A stretch of 64,000 nt of DNA from a virus: the IMG/VR virus record IMGVR_UViG_3300020473_000021, positions 1-64,000 of that record. The stretch is one strand, 5' to 3'. Under the pieces are notes generated by a model. It worked only from the letters and a program-made list of their open reading frames with translations, did not search any database and was not told where the DNA came from. Within the stretch, counting starts at the first letter, position 1. Every line of letters starts with the position of its first letter. The translations under genes and the position numbers were made by a program. This document shows positions 42,488 through 50,398 of the stretch, piece after piece.

Positions 42488-42521
42488 GTGGGAGGCTGAT
42501 GCCTCCCACTTATGCCGATTT
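42488..42521 (+). terminator. Hairpin followed by TTATGCCGATTT
   Basis: GTGGGAGGC-TGAT-GCCTCCCAC then TTATGCCGATTTAAC. The tail runs directly into promoter-like element P6. Confidence 0.62.
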
Positions 42522-42528
42522 AACTTTT

Positions 42529-42554
42529 TTACAAGAATATATCGTAGTAGTGAG
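42529..42554 (+). promoter_or_regulatory. Promoter-like element P6
   Basis: TTACAAGAATATATC, GTAGTA, GTGAG. It aligns with P5 over about 43 bases, including the upstream CGATTTAAC. Confidence 0.6.
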
Positions 42555-42601
42555 TTTTAACAAAGAAGTAATTTATTCTAGTTATACGCAGGAGAAAGAC
42601 G

Positions 42602-42682
42602 ATGGAAAATGTGGTAGGAATACCCACTACGTTGACCGATTTCTATTTTGCGTTCAAAATTGTCTTAGGTCGAAGTTTGTAA
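42602..42682 (+). CDS. Possible 26-residue peptide
   Basis: CAGGAGAAAGACG precedes ATG 42602; the frame gives MENVVGIPTTLTDFYFAFKI and stops at 42680-42682. The stop lies in a hairpin (TAGGTCGA...TCGACCTA). The spacing and ribosome site are as good as for real genes here, but the size makes it uncertain. The product may be a leader or a small amphipathic peptide. Confidence 0.35.
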   Translation: MENVVGIPTTLTDFYFAFKIVLGRSL

Positions 42683-42722
42683 TCTCGACCTAATTCGATG
42701 GAACTTAAAGAGGATTGTAAGG

Positions 42723-43490
42723 ATGGAAATATCGCCTAATGTAATTAAAATGGACGATGGTAGTACATTGGATTTGAGTAAATGCAACACCTTAGAGATG
42801 GACTACGATACATTACCAGAAGAAATGACTGGTAGTGGATCTATGCACGCTAGGTTCACCAAGTACGTCCAAGAACTACCTATAGGTGTGGGTGAGATAT
42901 TGAAATTGTCGATAGTATCAAAAGTAAACGGCGGTTTTCGTAAATCTTGGTATGTCTACAGGATCGAAGCAGACACATACCGTTTCATTAATGAATATGT
43001 CAATAAGGGCGTGGCTTACTCCATTGGTGAATCGCCTGAGTTGAGTAAATGGTCTGTGATTGAACCCGTACCAGAGATCCCATTTCATGAATTGGATATT
43101 CTGGCCAAGCACATAATTGTATTCTTTGAAACCGTTGAAAAGCAAGAACGGTATCCATTTATAATAGATACCTCTGAAGCTATAAAGCGGACTTCGAGTA
43201 AAACGATTAAAAAATCACTACTCTGTAAAGATAGAACGATAGTTTATTTAGGTAAACCGCCAATTAAAATTAGGAGAAAATCTAATAAGGGTGAAGGTTC
43301 GCCAAAATCTTTTGGTTATGCTAGAAGACCCCATCGTAGGACGTTGAGACATGAGCGCTTTAAAAATCATCCGAAGTATGGTATCTATAAAGGCGTCCAT
43401 GTGTCAGAGTCTTGGTGTGGTCCGAAAGAGTATGTGAGTAAATCAAAAATATATCGTCTATGGCAGCCGTCTGGAATCGATACTATTTAA
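42723..43490 (+). CDS. Basic hypothetical protein with conserved-looking C-terminus, 255 aa
   Basis: AGAGGATTGTAAGG precedes the ATG. The first 140 residues form an acidic, strand-rich domain (KYVQELPIGVGEILKLSIVS). The last 75 are strongly basic (RRPHRRTLRHERFKNHPKYG) and end GPKEYVSKSKIYRLWQPSG; I have the impression of having seen this ending in other jumbo-phage proteins but cannot name the family. The basic tail would suit DNA or RNA binding. A match to the ATATATC box in its 3' end (43447) is inside the coding frame. Confidence 0.68.
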   Translation: MEISPNVIKMDDGSTLDLSKCNTLEMDYDTLPEEMTGSGSMHARFTKYVQELPIGVGEILKLSIVSKVNGGFRKSWYVYRIEADTYRFINEYVNKGVAYSIGESPELSKWSVIEPVPEIPFHELDILAKHIIVFFETVEKQERYPFIIDTSEAIKRTSSKTIKKSLLCKDRTIVYLGKPPIKIRRKSNKGEGSPKSFGYARRPHRRTLRHERFKNHPKYGIYKGVHVSESWCGPKEYVSKSKIYRLWQPSGIDTI

Positions 43491-43517
43491 TAAATAACTT
43501 TTTTATTTTCATTATCT

Positions 43518-43555
43518 AGGTTAGAGGTAAATGCCTCTAACCTATTTTTATTTTT
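43518..43555 (+). terminator. Intrinsic terminator
   Basis: AGGTTAGAGG-TAAATG-CCTCTAACCT then ATTTTTATTTTTG, between the genes at 43490 and 43573. Confidence 0.85.
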
Positions 43556-43572
43556 GCATTAAGGATAAGATT

Positions 43573-45357
43573 ATGAACGTAGCAAAAACAGAAAACATGG
43601 TATTAAGAGCATATAAGAAATTGAATGAATTGCTCCACGATAAAGACATCGATCATAGTCCCATAGATGTCGGATCTTCTAATGTATTATACCTAATGTT
43701 AGAAGAAATGGTGAGTGTCATAAGAAAACACCCAAGTCTCATGGGTAATATACTTAAAGGCGAGGGTATCGGTCGCGCTAAGAAAAAGCTTGGTGTATCC
43801 TCAATATATCAACCTTCAGAGCATACTTGTTTTACACAATTAATAAATTCCTTTAAAGAAAACAAAGACCGAATAGAGTTGTTGTCGCAACCGGGTAAAG
43901 GTGTCTTGCAGAAAATAACGCTAACACCTGAAAATTATCGCATCGCAGAGTACGATTGGAATCTTTTGTTTGAAGTACCCTCGAAACTTGATTCTTCCTT
44001 AATCTTTCATTTAGAAATACCCGATTGTTTTGAGGTTGGTGATGTTCAAACGTTGCAAACGCACCCGAAGCGATTTCATACGACAACCTGGTTTGTTTCC
44101 GAAGATGTTAGTCTCTACGAGATTGATACGCTAGGCCAGCATCTAGGTAGCATACTTGAAAATAACCCTAAGGATATCGTGCTACATGTTCTAGCTGATC
44201 CTGAGTTTTTCGTAGCTGAAAAGACTATGGATTCAGGAACTGCATCGGGTCGGGAAGAAACAACAGATAACGGGAGTGACGAAATGTTACAAGAAGGCGA
44301 TCAAAATACTAATAAACATAACGATCTGCATGGTGCCATAGACACCACATATGAGCGGATACTGATGACTTTAATTTCAAATATAAACCTCAAACCTAAC
44401 ATGGGTCCGCCCACACGCATCCGTCAGGATTTGTCTGATGTTTATTTCCTATTGACCAACTATCCTGGGGCAATAACTAACTTAATTAAAGAGTCTGGGG
44501 GTATGGACGTATATACCTTGCCTGTGTTTAAGTATAACTTAAATAGACTAAAACAAATTGGCGATACATTGATCAATAGTAAACACCTATCTCCCAATAT
44601 CGTCAAATCTATTGCAAGCGATAGGGATATGTTCAATTATGCTAAGCAGTTAGAGGTTATTTACTCTAGCATAGATAGAAAGCAAGCGGCTAAACCGCTA
44701 ACACCTACCGAGCAGTTTGGTTTAGTGGGAGTTAATGTGGTTGATTGGACGGGCGTTGATCGTGATCAAAATGAAGAGACTGAGCGCTATCACTTAGTCA
44801 CATCCAGTTTTGATCATGACGGTATGTTGCTGGATATGCACTACTACGTAGAAGTCACGCCAGAGGAAGCTAAATTACTTGACCGTAACTATTGGTTGAC
44901 TCGCGATGAGGCTATACGTCGTTTGAGTAAGTTCCACGAGCAGTTGAGATCACTGAATGGTGGCGACACACCCACACATCGCTTCCGGGGTCCTAACTTC
45001 ATTCACTACAGTGAAAATAAAACAGCCGATCTTGTTTTAACAGATCATGATGCTACTAAACTCACTTTAAGTGAAGCAGTTGGTTCTAAGTCTAAACTAC
45101 TCATTGATATCTACGAAGAACACTTCGGGATGGATATGATAGTGGCGACAACGAATGATGAAACGTATTATTGTAAAACCATCAATATCGTTAATAGTGA
45201 TTCTGTTAACATCATTGGGTTTGACGATATACTGTCAGTTATCCCTGACAACGTAGATTGTTCTTTCGGTAAGCGCACGCTGTATGGTTTCGAAAGCGAG
45301 CCGGTAGAACTTACACCAAAACAATTCTACCGTAAGATGATAGAACTCAATAAGTAG
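43573..45357 (+). CDS. Hypothetical protein, 594 aa
   Basis: I take ATG 43573 (MNVAKTENMVLRAYKKLNEL) with AAGGA upstream; an earlier frame start at 43531 lies in the terminator. The product seems to have two folded halves joined by a low-complexity acidic linker (TASGREETTDNGSDEMLQEG) near residues 225-255. Each half is alpha/beta with no motif I know. The gene ends the accessory plus-strand block. Function unknown. Confidence 0.72.
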   Translation: MNVAKTENMVLRAYKKLNELLHDKDIDHSPIDVGSSNVLYLMLEEMVSVIRKHPSLMGNILKGEGIGRAKKKLGVSSIYQPSEHTCFTQLINSFKENKDRIELLSQPGKGVLQKITLTPENYRIAEYDWNLLFEVPSKLDSSLIFHLEIPDCFEVGDVQTLQTHPKRFHTTTWFVSEDVSLYEIDTLGQHLGSILENNPKDIVLHVLADPEFFVAEKTMDSGTASGREETTDNGSDEMLQEGDQNTNKHNDLHGAIDTTYERILMTLISNINLKPNMGPPTRIRQDLSDVYFLLTNYPGAITNLIKESGGMDVYTLPVFKYNLNRLKQIGDTLINSKHLSPNIVKSIASDRDMFNYAKQLEVIYSSIDRKQAAKPLTPTEQFGLVGVNVVDWTGVDRDQNEETERYHLVTSSFDHDGMLLDMHYYVEVTPEEAKLLDRNYWLTRDEAIRRLSKFHEQLRSLNGGDTPTHRFRGPNFIHYSENKTADLVLTDHDATKLTLSEAVGSKSKLLIDIYEEHFGMDMIVATTNDETYYCKTINIVNSDSVNIIGFDDILSVIPDNVDCSFGKRTLYGFESEPVELTPKQFYRKMIELNK

Positions 45358-45402
45358 GAGTATGGTTATGAACCATATGAAATTCACAAGAGGGAATAAG
45401 AA

Positions 45403-45434
45403 GGGAGGCAATGCCTCCCTCTTTTATTTTTTGT
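45403..45434 (+). terminator. Intrinsic terminator between converging genes
   Basis: GGGAGGC-AAT-GCCTCCC then TCTTTTATTTTTTG. It separates the accessory plus-strand block from the minus-strand tail cluster. A small perfect inverted repeat TATGGTT-ATG-AACCATA lies just before (45361-45377). Confidence 0.88.
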
Positions 45435-45435
45435 T

Positions 45436-46242
45436 TTAATCGCGACGGAAGCGCTCGTAAGCCTCTTCCATCTTTTCATCATAACGGTTTTCTTCATAAG
45501 CTGGACCGTTGTAAGCATATGCAAACGATGCCCAGTCTAACTCACGTAACGCATCAAGTAAACGATTGTCTGCCTCGATGAACCTAACAAAAGATTCTAG
45601 CTGCTTATGCTCACCTTCACACACTGAATCGTAGTAGTGTTGTGGGCTTTCATAACCTAATCGTTTCCAATGGAATCCCATGATTTGGAAACGACCATAA
45701 GAAGCCGATTCGATCGCCGCAGCGGGATTGAGAGACATTGCTTTGTCTAAGCGATGGTTTTCCTCAACTCCACCCGAATAACCGCCCCTGTCGGCGTTGA
45801 CGATGTCTGAGGCATATTTCTGACCAAGTTCTGCTGCTAACGTAAGATCATAATGCATGAGACGCTTAAGCATCCAGTGACGCTCAAATAACACTTTGAT
45901 TGTTCCGTCGCTATGGAAACCACCGCCAGACGATTCAACCTCACTGACTGCTCTGAGTGCCTCTACCTCGACGTCGAGGTATGCGGCTGCATCTTCGATA
46001 TCTTTTTCACGCAATGCCCAGTCTGGTTGTTTCTGATCATCCAGTTGCATTTCAATGAGAGTACGCTCACCAACAAGACCATCAACGACCAAACCTTCAG
46101 AACGTTGAAAAGCTTTTACAGCCCGTTCCGTACCAGGACCAAAGTCCCCATCAATAATGCCTTGATAGAAACCTCGTTCCTTCAACACTTCCTGTAGTTG
46201 TTCTACATCAGGTCCCGAAGAACCTAAACGCAATAAGTCCAT
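45436..46242 (-). CDS. Endolysin: peptidoglycan-binding domain plus N-acetylmuramidase
   Basis: Residues 3-63 (LRLGSSGPDVEQLQEVLKER...DGDFGPGTERAVKAFQ) are a PG_binding_1 domain. Residues about 90-268 match the phage N-acetylmuramidase family (DUF3380): AVSEVESSGGGF with the catalytic Glu, KVLFERHWM, SYGRFQIMGFHW and FAYAYNGPAY. It would cut the glycan strands of the host wall at lysis. The N-terminal binding domain and C-terminal catalytic domain order is typical of jumbo-phage endolysins. No signal peptide, so export would need a holin. AGGGGG precedes the ATG. It is the last gene of the minus-strand tail cluster. Confidence 0.9.
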   Translation of the reverse strand: MDLLRLGSSGPDVEQLQEVLKERGFYQGIIDGDFGPGTERAVKAFQRSEGLVVDGLVGERTLIEMQLDDQKQPDWALREKDIEDAAAYLDVEVEALRAVSEVESSGGGFHSDGTIKVLFERHWMLKRLMHYDLTLAAELGQKYASDIVNADRGGYSGGVEENHRLDKAMSLNPAAAIESASYGRFQIMGFHWKRLGYESPQHYYDSVCEGEHKQLESFVRFIEADNRLLDALRELDWASFAYAYNGPAYEENRYDEKMEEAYERFRRD

Positions 46243-46252
46243 TGTAACCCCC

Positions 46253-46699
46253 TTAATGTCGTATATCCGGGTTATTAGACAACAGCGCCAGCCACAACCG
46301 GACTGGTGTGATCAAACCAGGATCGAACCGCAATGCCATGTTCCCTGCCCTCAACGCACCAGAGATGAACTCCGCTGGTGTAGCATGGTTACGATTATAG
46401 TTTTCAGTTGTAGGTAAACGAAACAGGTGTAACCACCCATAGCGTAGGTGTGTTCTATCTCTTATGTAATCGACGCAACGTCGCTGATCTGGGACATCAA
46501 CATTGATCTCTACATGTTTACCTAATAATTCATAAAAGATGTTCCGATGATGGATACGGACACCTTCATATTTACTTATTTCGCAGACAAACCCGTCCTT
46601 GAAATCTATTGCTACACGGTCCCATGGAGAAACCTGCATGATCCGACTAATGATCGATCCAGACCCCCCGCCACGAGAGAAAATGATGCTGGTAGACAT
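46253..46699 (-). CDS. NlpC/P60-related (YiiX-like) protein, catalytic residues apparently lost, 148 aa
   Basis: The pattern SRGGGSGSIISRIMQVSPWDRVAI, then a strand, CEISKYEGVRIH, and later ATPAEFISGALRAG follows YiiX/YebB-type permuted papain folds (gdii.Sr..I...s.SHvai..., Ea..GV, tCsEfv..al). At the expected His there is Asp (WDRVAI) and at the expected Cys-Ser there is Pro-Ala (TPAEF). If the match is right, this is an inactive wall-binding or structural relative. It precedes the endolysin by ten bases, which fits a virion or wall-related job. Confidence 0.4.
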   Translation of the reverse strand: MSTSIIFSRGGGSGSIISRIMQVSPWDRVAIDFKDGFVCEISKYEGVRIHHRNIFYELLGKHVEINVDVPDQRRCVDYIRDRTHLRYGWLHLFRLPTTENYNRNHATPAEFISGALRAGNMALRFDPGLITPVRLWLALLSNNPDIRH

Positions 46700-46834
46700 A
46701 CCGCATATTCCTTAGTCGCACGACGACCGTTTATTTCTTTCAAACGAAAGAAAAAAAGAACACATACTACCTCCTACTTAGTAGGTTCACTAAGAACCAT
46801 ACCATGAGTAAGAGATAGCATGTGTAGTCTTTCA

Positions 46835-47278
46835 TTAATACTCAGTCACCCTTGAGGTGGTCCACTCAGTTGTCCAAGTGGTCGTATAAGGAACAGCTAT
46901 TTCAGTCAAACGTGAGGTTTGAAATGACGTCACTGTCGTTATATAACCAGATGTAACATGTGAAGTAGTCCAACTTGTGGTAACCTGTCGACTCACTGTG
47001 GTAGAACGAGACGTACCACGACTTGTATTTCGTGATGCCGTCCATGTGGTAGTATAATTGGTAGTCCTACTCACTGACGTCGAACGAGTCTTTGTTGTCG
47101 ATTTAGTCGTACTCCGACTTACGCTCCAGCTGGTGGTCCACGATGTCGTCCAACTTGACGTATATGACGTCGAACGAGACTCAGTACTATACAAAGTAAC
47201 CCAATCTCGAGTGTTGAAGTTAGTCGTATGACTACCCGTTATGGTATTATAACTAGTAGTCCATGAAGTGGTTGGCAT
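46835..47278 (-). CDS. Ser/Thr/Trp tetrad-repeat protein, 147 aa
   Basis: Almost the whole 147-residue chain is built of short repeats of the type T-[ST]-x-x with W, Y or R at fixed places (SWTTSWTTSWSVSRSTTKST is typical). The same repeats fill residues about 700-860 of the adjacent fibre. It has no signal, no Hint domain and no poly-Gly. Such periodic chains may wind into beta-helical or triple-stranded fibres. AGGAGT precedes the ATG, 11 bases after the fibre stop, so it is co-translated. A tail-tip or host-contact role is inferred from neighbours. Confidence 0.65.
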   Translation of the reverse strand: MPTTSWTTSYNTITGSHTTNFNTRDWVTLYSTESRSTSYTSSWTTSWTTSWSVSRSTTKSTTKTRSTSVSRTTNYTTTWTASRNTSRGTSRSTTVSRQVTTSWTTSHVTSGYITTVTSFQTSRLTEIAVPYTTTWTTEWTTSRVTEY

Positions 47279-47289
47279 AGTGACTCCTA

Positions 47290-50200
47290 CTATTTCTTAA
47301 CTACGACTCCGCCACCGGGTATGTTGTGAACCAACAACCCACCAGCAAAGTAAGTATCGTATTCTTCAACATCAATACTGACAGTATCGAATTCACCAGT
47401 AACATACACCATGGTTTCGATGAGTACTTCTTCGAGTTCTTCGTTAAGCATGATATCGCCAACTTCAAGATCTCGAACATCAAACCATGACCAACCATTG
47501 CCTTTATTGGCAAGTACTTCGTGTTGTTTAGTAATGGTCAACGTGTCATTAATTAAATAACCCGCACGGAACCAATCCCTTTCAACACTTCTAACAGTAA
47601 CATCGACGTATGTAGGTTTCGATAGGCTTTGTGTTGTCCAATCTCTCCAACCATCGATACTCTCATCGATCATACCTTCAATGTTAACACCACGTAGAAC
47701 GTCACCGACTTTAACATCTCCAGCTAAGATGGTTTCGCCAGATGCCAACCAAAGTTTGGTATCGAGCGATATACAACCACCACCACCACCACCGCCGGAA
47801 TAAGTATTCCTGCTGGTCGTTTTAGAGGTAGAACGAACGGTGTCGGTTGTACGATATGAATAAGTATACTGCATGTAAGAGGATACATATTGAGTATTGC
47901 GTGATCCTTGCTTACTCGTCGTTCGACTGGTCGATTTACTCGTTGACCAACTCGTGGTATAGCTTGTAGATGCGCTATAATTGGTATTAACACTAAAGAA
48001 CGTCGTTTTACTGGTCGTACGACTTGCCGTCCATGAAGTGGTAAAGCTTGTCGTCCAATTAGTATTCCAAACGCTATCTTTAAACGTTTGTCTACTGGTG
48101 GTGTAACTTGTGTTACGCTCCATATAGACTTGCGTGTTACGACTGGTATTGAATCGAGTTGTATATGAACTCATGCGCTCAGTCGTACGAGAGGTCTGTT
48201 TAGATGTTGTCCATTGAGTCACACGACGACGCATAACTTGCAGCTGATAACGATCTGACCAACTACTCCATCCTGCACCAGAACTTTGGTAGCGAACTTG
48301 AAGTTGTAATCCCACATCACTACCTGGTCGGAACCCATTGTTATATGGATTGTGTTTCGTTAGGTCTGATGTAGATTGAACATCGTAAACTACCGTACCA
48401 GATGCATCGCGGATACGCCACTGAGTCCTGATGTGGTCTTCATCGCCATCATACAGACTACCCACCATAGTAAACTCACGAGTGATGCGACCGTCAGCTT
48501 CGCGACCACTAGCCGTTACCGCCGGTTTAGCAATGCGCATGGTATCGATAATGTAAGTCTCAGACCAAGGACTGTCGGTTACGCGATAACCTGCATGTTT
48601 AACGCGAGCATATAGTCGCGTATCGCTTGGCATACCCTTAACGGCTTTACTCGTTAATTCAGTCTTAGACAATTGATCAATCAACCGGTTAGAGAAGTTA
48701 GCGTCAGTAGCTACTTGCCAAACCGAATGACGATGACTGTCGAACGAATCATACGGTCTAACACCAAACGGCGTTGTCTTTATATCGAAATCGATAGGAA
48801 CTCGAGGCATATTACCGGTAACCGCAGGCCACGTAATGGTTGGCTGTTCAACACCACTAAACACAATGTGTAACGTGACCGTTCTAGCTTTACCATCTTT
48901 ATATACCGTAAAGGGTTGATTACCTAAAGGTGAGTTCTTAACAATCTGACCTGTGAAACGTTCACCGACAACACTAATGTCACCTACAGGAGTTTCTACA
49001 GCATAAGAACTCCCCACGTGGTAGTTGGTTATCATCAAGTCGATGTCTTCAGCTTGATAATAACGATTCTCACCATCAAGGTTTATACCACCCATCTCAC
49101 CCGCAGCTTCAAAGGCAGCATCCATCTCGGCTAACGAGACATTATCAACATTACCTAATCCCAACTGTTGTTTGGTGACTTTATGTGGGTTGTTGAAGTT
49201 ACCAGTGTGTGATGATAGCGCATCACCGACAAGGTTATCGATACTCACCTTTAACGTATATGGCGTTAAGTAGTGTGAATCACTCAGACCCTGACTTGCT
49301 ATCGATTCGCTAGCTAATCCATAGTTAACTACTTGACCTAGATTAACTTGCGCTTTAGTAACCTCATGTGGATTTTCTTTATCGGCGATATGCTGATCAA
49401 CCAACACACCACCTTGCTCAGATATGGCAAAGCGCATACCCAACGGATGAATATACGTAAAGTCGTTCTCACCCGTAATAGTTAATGCATTAGATGCCAT
49501 CGGATAATTGTTTAGTTGACCTAAACCCACTTGAGCTTTAGTGACTTGGTGTGGATTGGTATAATCTTCCAAGTGTTGAGTATAATCAGGAACCCACTGC
49601 TCTCCAATCAACCAATGCATTCTGGCCGGAGTTACAAACTTATTTGTGACACCCGACTCATCTGCCATGTCGGAGTTAGTCGCTTCAGCAAAGTTATCAA
49701 CTTCACTCAAACCAACTTGTATCTTAGTGACATCGTGAGGGTCATTATTATCATTAGCGTGATTGGCTAAGTTTTCCAATACCTGATCGAAGTAATCGTT
49801 CAACAAATCCAAACGGTGTTGGAGCATGGCGAATATTTCATCGTGACTCGCTCCATCACCCACAACAAGTGCGGTATGGATCTTCTTCATCAGGTTGACG
49901 AGGAATTCCCAACCATAGATATCCACAATATCAGTCAAGTGACTTTCAGGTGGTAAGAATTCTGGACGACCTAATATACGACCCCATTGAACTTCACGCT
50001 CGTTGAGTTGTAGATCTTCCATTGCGTCGATGATGGCCGGTGCAATAGAAGAGTAATCGCCACCGACACTTTGATATGTCAAACGGATGTTGTTTGATAC
50101 AGACTCATCGGTGATAACGATCCCGGCATAAACGGCTTTATTACTCCGCTCAGTTGGCTCAGTAAAATAAAGAGCTGGCCGATATTGATCTTTATTTAAC

Positions 50201-50373
50201 GGCTGATTATTATCGATATCGTAGATGTTAACAGAGTCAAGATAGAAAGCCCCACCATGGGGCGCAAGGAATCGCTCCTTGTCCCCTAATAATGTTCTTT
50301 GCTCATCACTCACTAAATTAAGTGGTGATTGACCCGTTAGATCTAAGGGATATCTTTGAACACTTACGTCCAT
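47290..50373 (-). CDS. Tail fibre with Ser/Thr repeats and C-terminal Hint domain, 1027 aa
   Basis: Residues 1-170 share an N-terminal module with the fibres at 51425 and 56941 (YPLDLTGQSPLNLV, HGGAFYLDS, LNEREVQWGRILGRPEFLPP, DIYGWEF). Four NPHxVTKxQVGLG repeats follow (about 210-420), then fibronectin-like strands (about 460-700), a Thr/Ser/Arg/Trp tetrad-repeat region (about 705-858) and a GGGGGGG linker. From Cys867 a complete Hint domain begins CISLDTKLWL, has TITKQHEVLA as block B, and ends YFAGGLLVHN at 1017, with ten residues after. The domain should self-cleave. The fibre probably contacts the host. AAGGG precedes the ATG. Confidence 0.8.
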   Translation of the reverse strand: MDVSVQRYPLDLTGQSPLNLVSDEQRTLLGDKERFLAPHGGAFYLDSVNIYDIDNNQPLNKDQYRPALYFTEPTERSNKAVYAGIVITDESVSNNIRLTYQSVGGDYSSIAPAIIDAMEDLQLNEREVQWGRILGRPEFLPPESHLTDIVDIYGWEFLVNLMKKIHTALVVGDGASHDEIFAMLQHRLDLLNDYFDQVLENLANHANDNNDPHDVTKIQVGLSEVDNFAEATNSDMADESGVTNKFVTPARMHWLIGEQWVPDYTQHLEDYTNPHQVTKAQVGLGQLNNYPMASNALTITGENDFTYIHPLGMRFAISEQGGVLVDQHIADKENPHEVTKAQVNLGQVVNYGLASESIASQGLSDSHYLTPYTLKVSIDNLVGDALSSHTGNFNNPHKVTKQQLGLGNVDNVSLAEMDAAFEAAGEMGGINLDGENRYYQAEDIDLMITNYHVGSSYAVETPVGDISVVGERFTGQIVKNSPLGNQPFTVYKDGKARTVTLHIVFSGVEQPTITWPAVTGNMPRVPIDFDIKTTPFGVRPYDSFDSHRHSVWQVATDANFSNRLIDQLSKTELTSKAVKGMPSDTRLYARVKHAGYRVTDSPWSETYIIDTMRIAKPAVTASGREADGRITREFTMVGSLYDGDEDHIRTQWRIRDASGTVVYDVQSTSDLTKHNPYNNGFRPGSDVGLQLQVRYQSSGAGWSSWSDRYQLQVMRRRVTQWTTSKQTSRTTERMSSYTTRFNTSRNTQVYMERNTSYTTSRQTFKDSVWNTNWTTSFTTSWTASRTTSKTTFFSVNTNYSASTSYTTSWSTSKSTSRTTSKQGSRNTQYVSSYMQYTYSYRTTDTVRSTSKTTSRNTYSGGGGGGGCISLDTKLWLASGETILAGDVKVGDVLRGVNIEGMIDESIDGWRDWTTQSLSKPTYVDVTVRSVERDWFRAGYLINDTLTITKQHEVLANKGNGWSWFDVRDLEVGDIMLNEELEEVLIETMVYVTGEFDTVSIDVEEYDTYFAGGLLVHNIPGGGVVVKK
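47323..47775 (-). other. Hint autoprocessing domain coding region
   Basis: It codes residues 867-1017 of the fibre: Cys1 after poly-Gly, block A (CISLDTKLWL..GDVKVGDVL), block B (TITKQHEVLA with the T-x-x-H His), and block F/G (VSIDVEEYDTYFAGGLLVHN). The residue after the terminal Asn is Ile, not Cys, Ser or Thr, so protein splicing is unlikely; cleavage or thioester chemistry is more likely. Confidence 0.8.
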
Positions 50374-50398
50374 ACATCGACCCTTATTTCATTAACTG

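Noticed and set aside
42499-42693. 64-codon frame across the P6 region
   Set aside because: It begins in the TTATGCCG tail of a hairpin, has no ribosome site and crosses the promoter-like element; the 26-codon frame at 42602 is better supported.
43447-43470. Eighth copy of the ATATATC promoter-like element
   Set aside because: It lies in the coding frame (KSKIYRLW) and lacks the GTGAG part.
47323-47775. A splicing intein
   Set aside because: The residue after the terminal His-Asn is Ile, so the usual Cys/Ser/Thr nucleophile is missing, and only ten residues would remain as C-extein.
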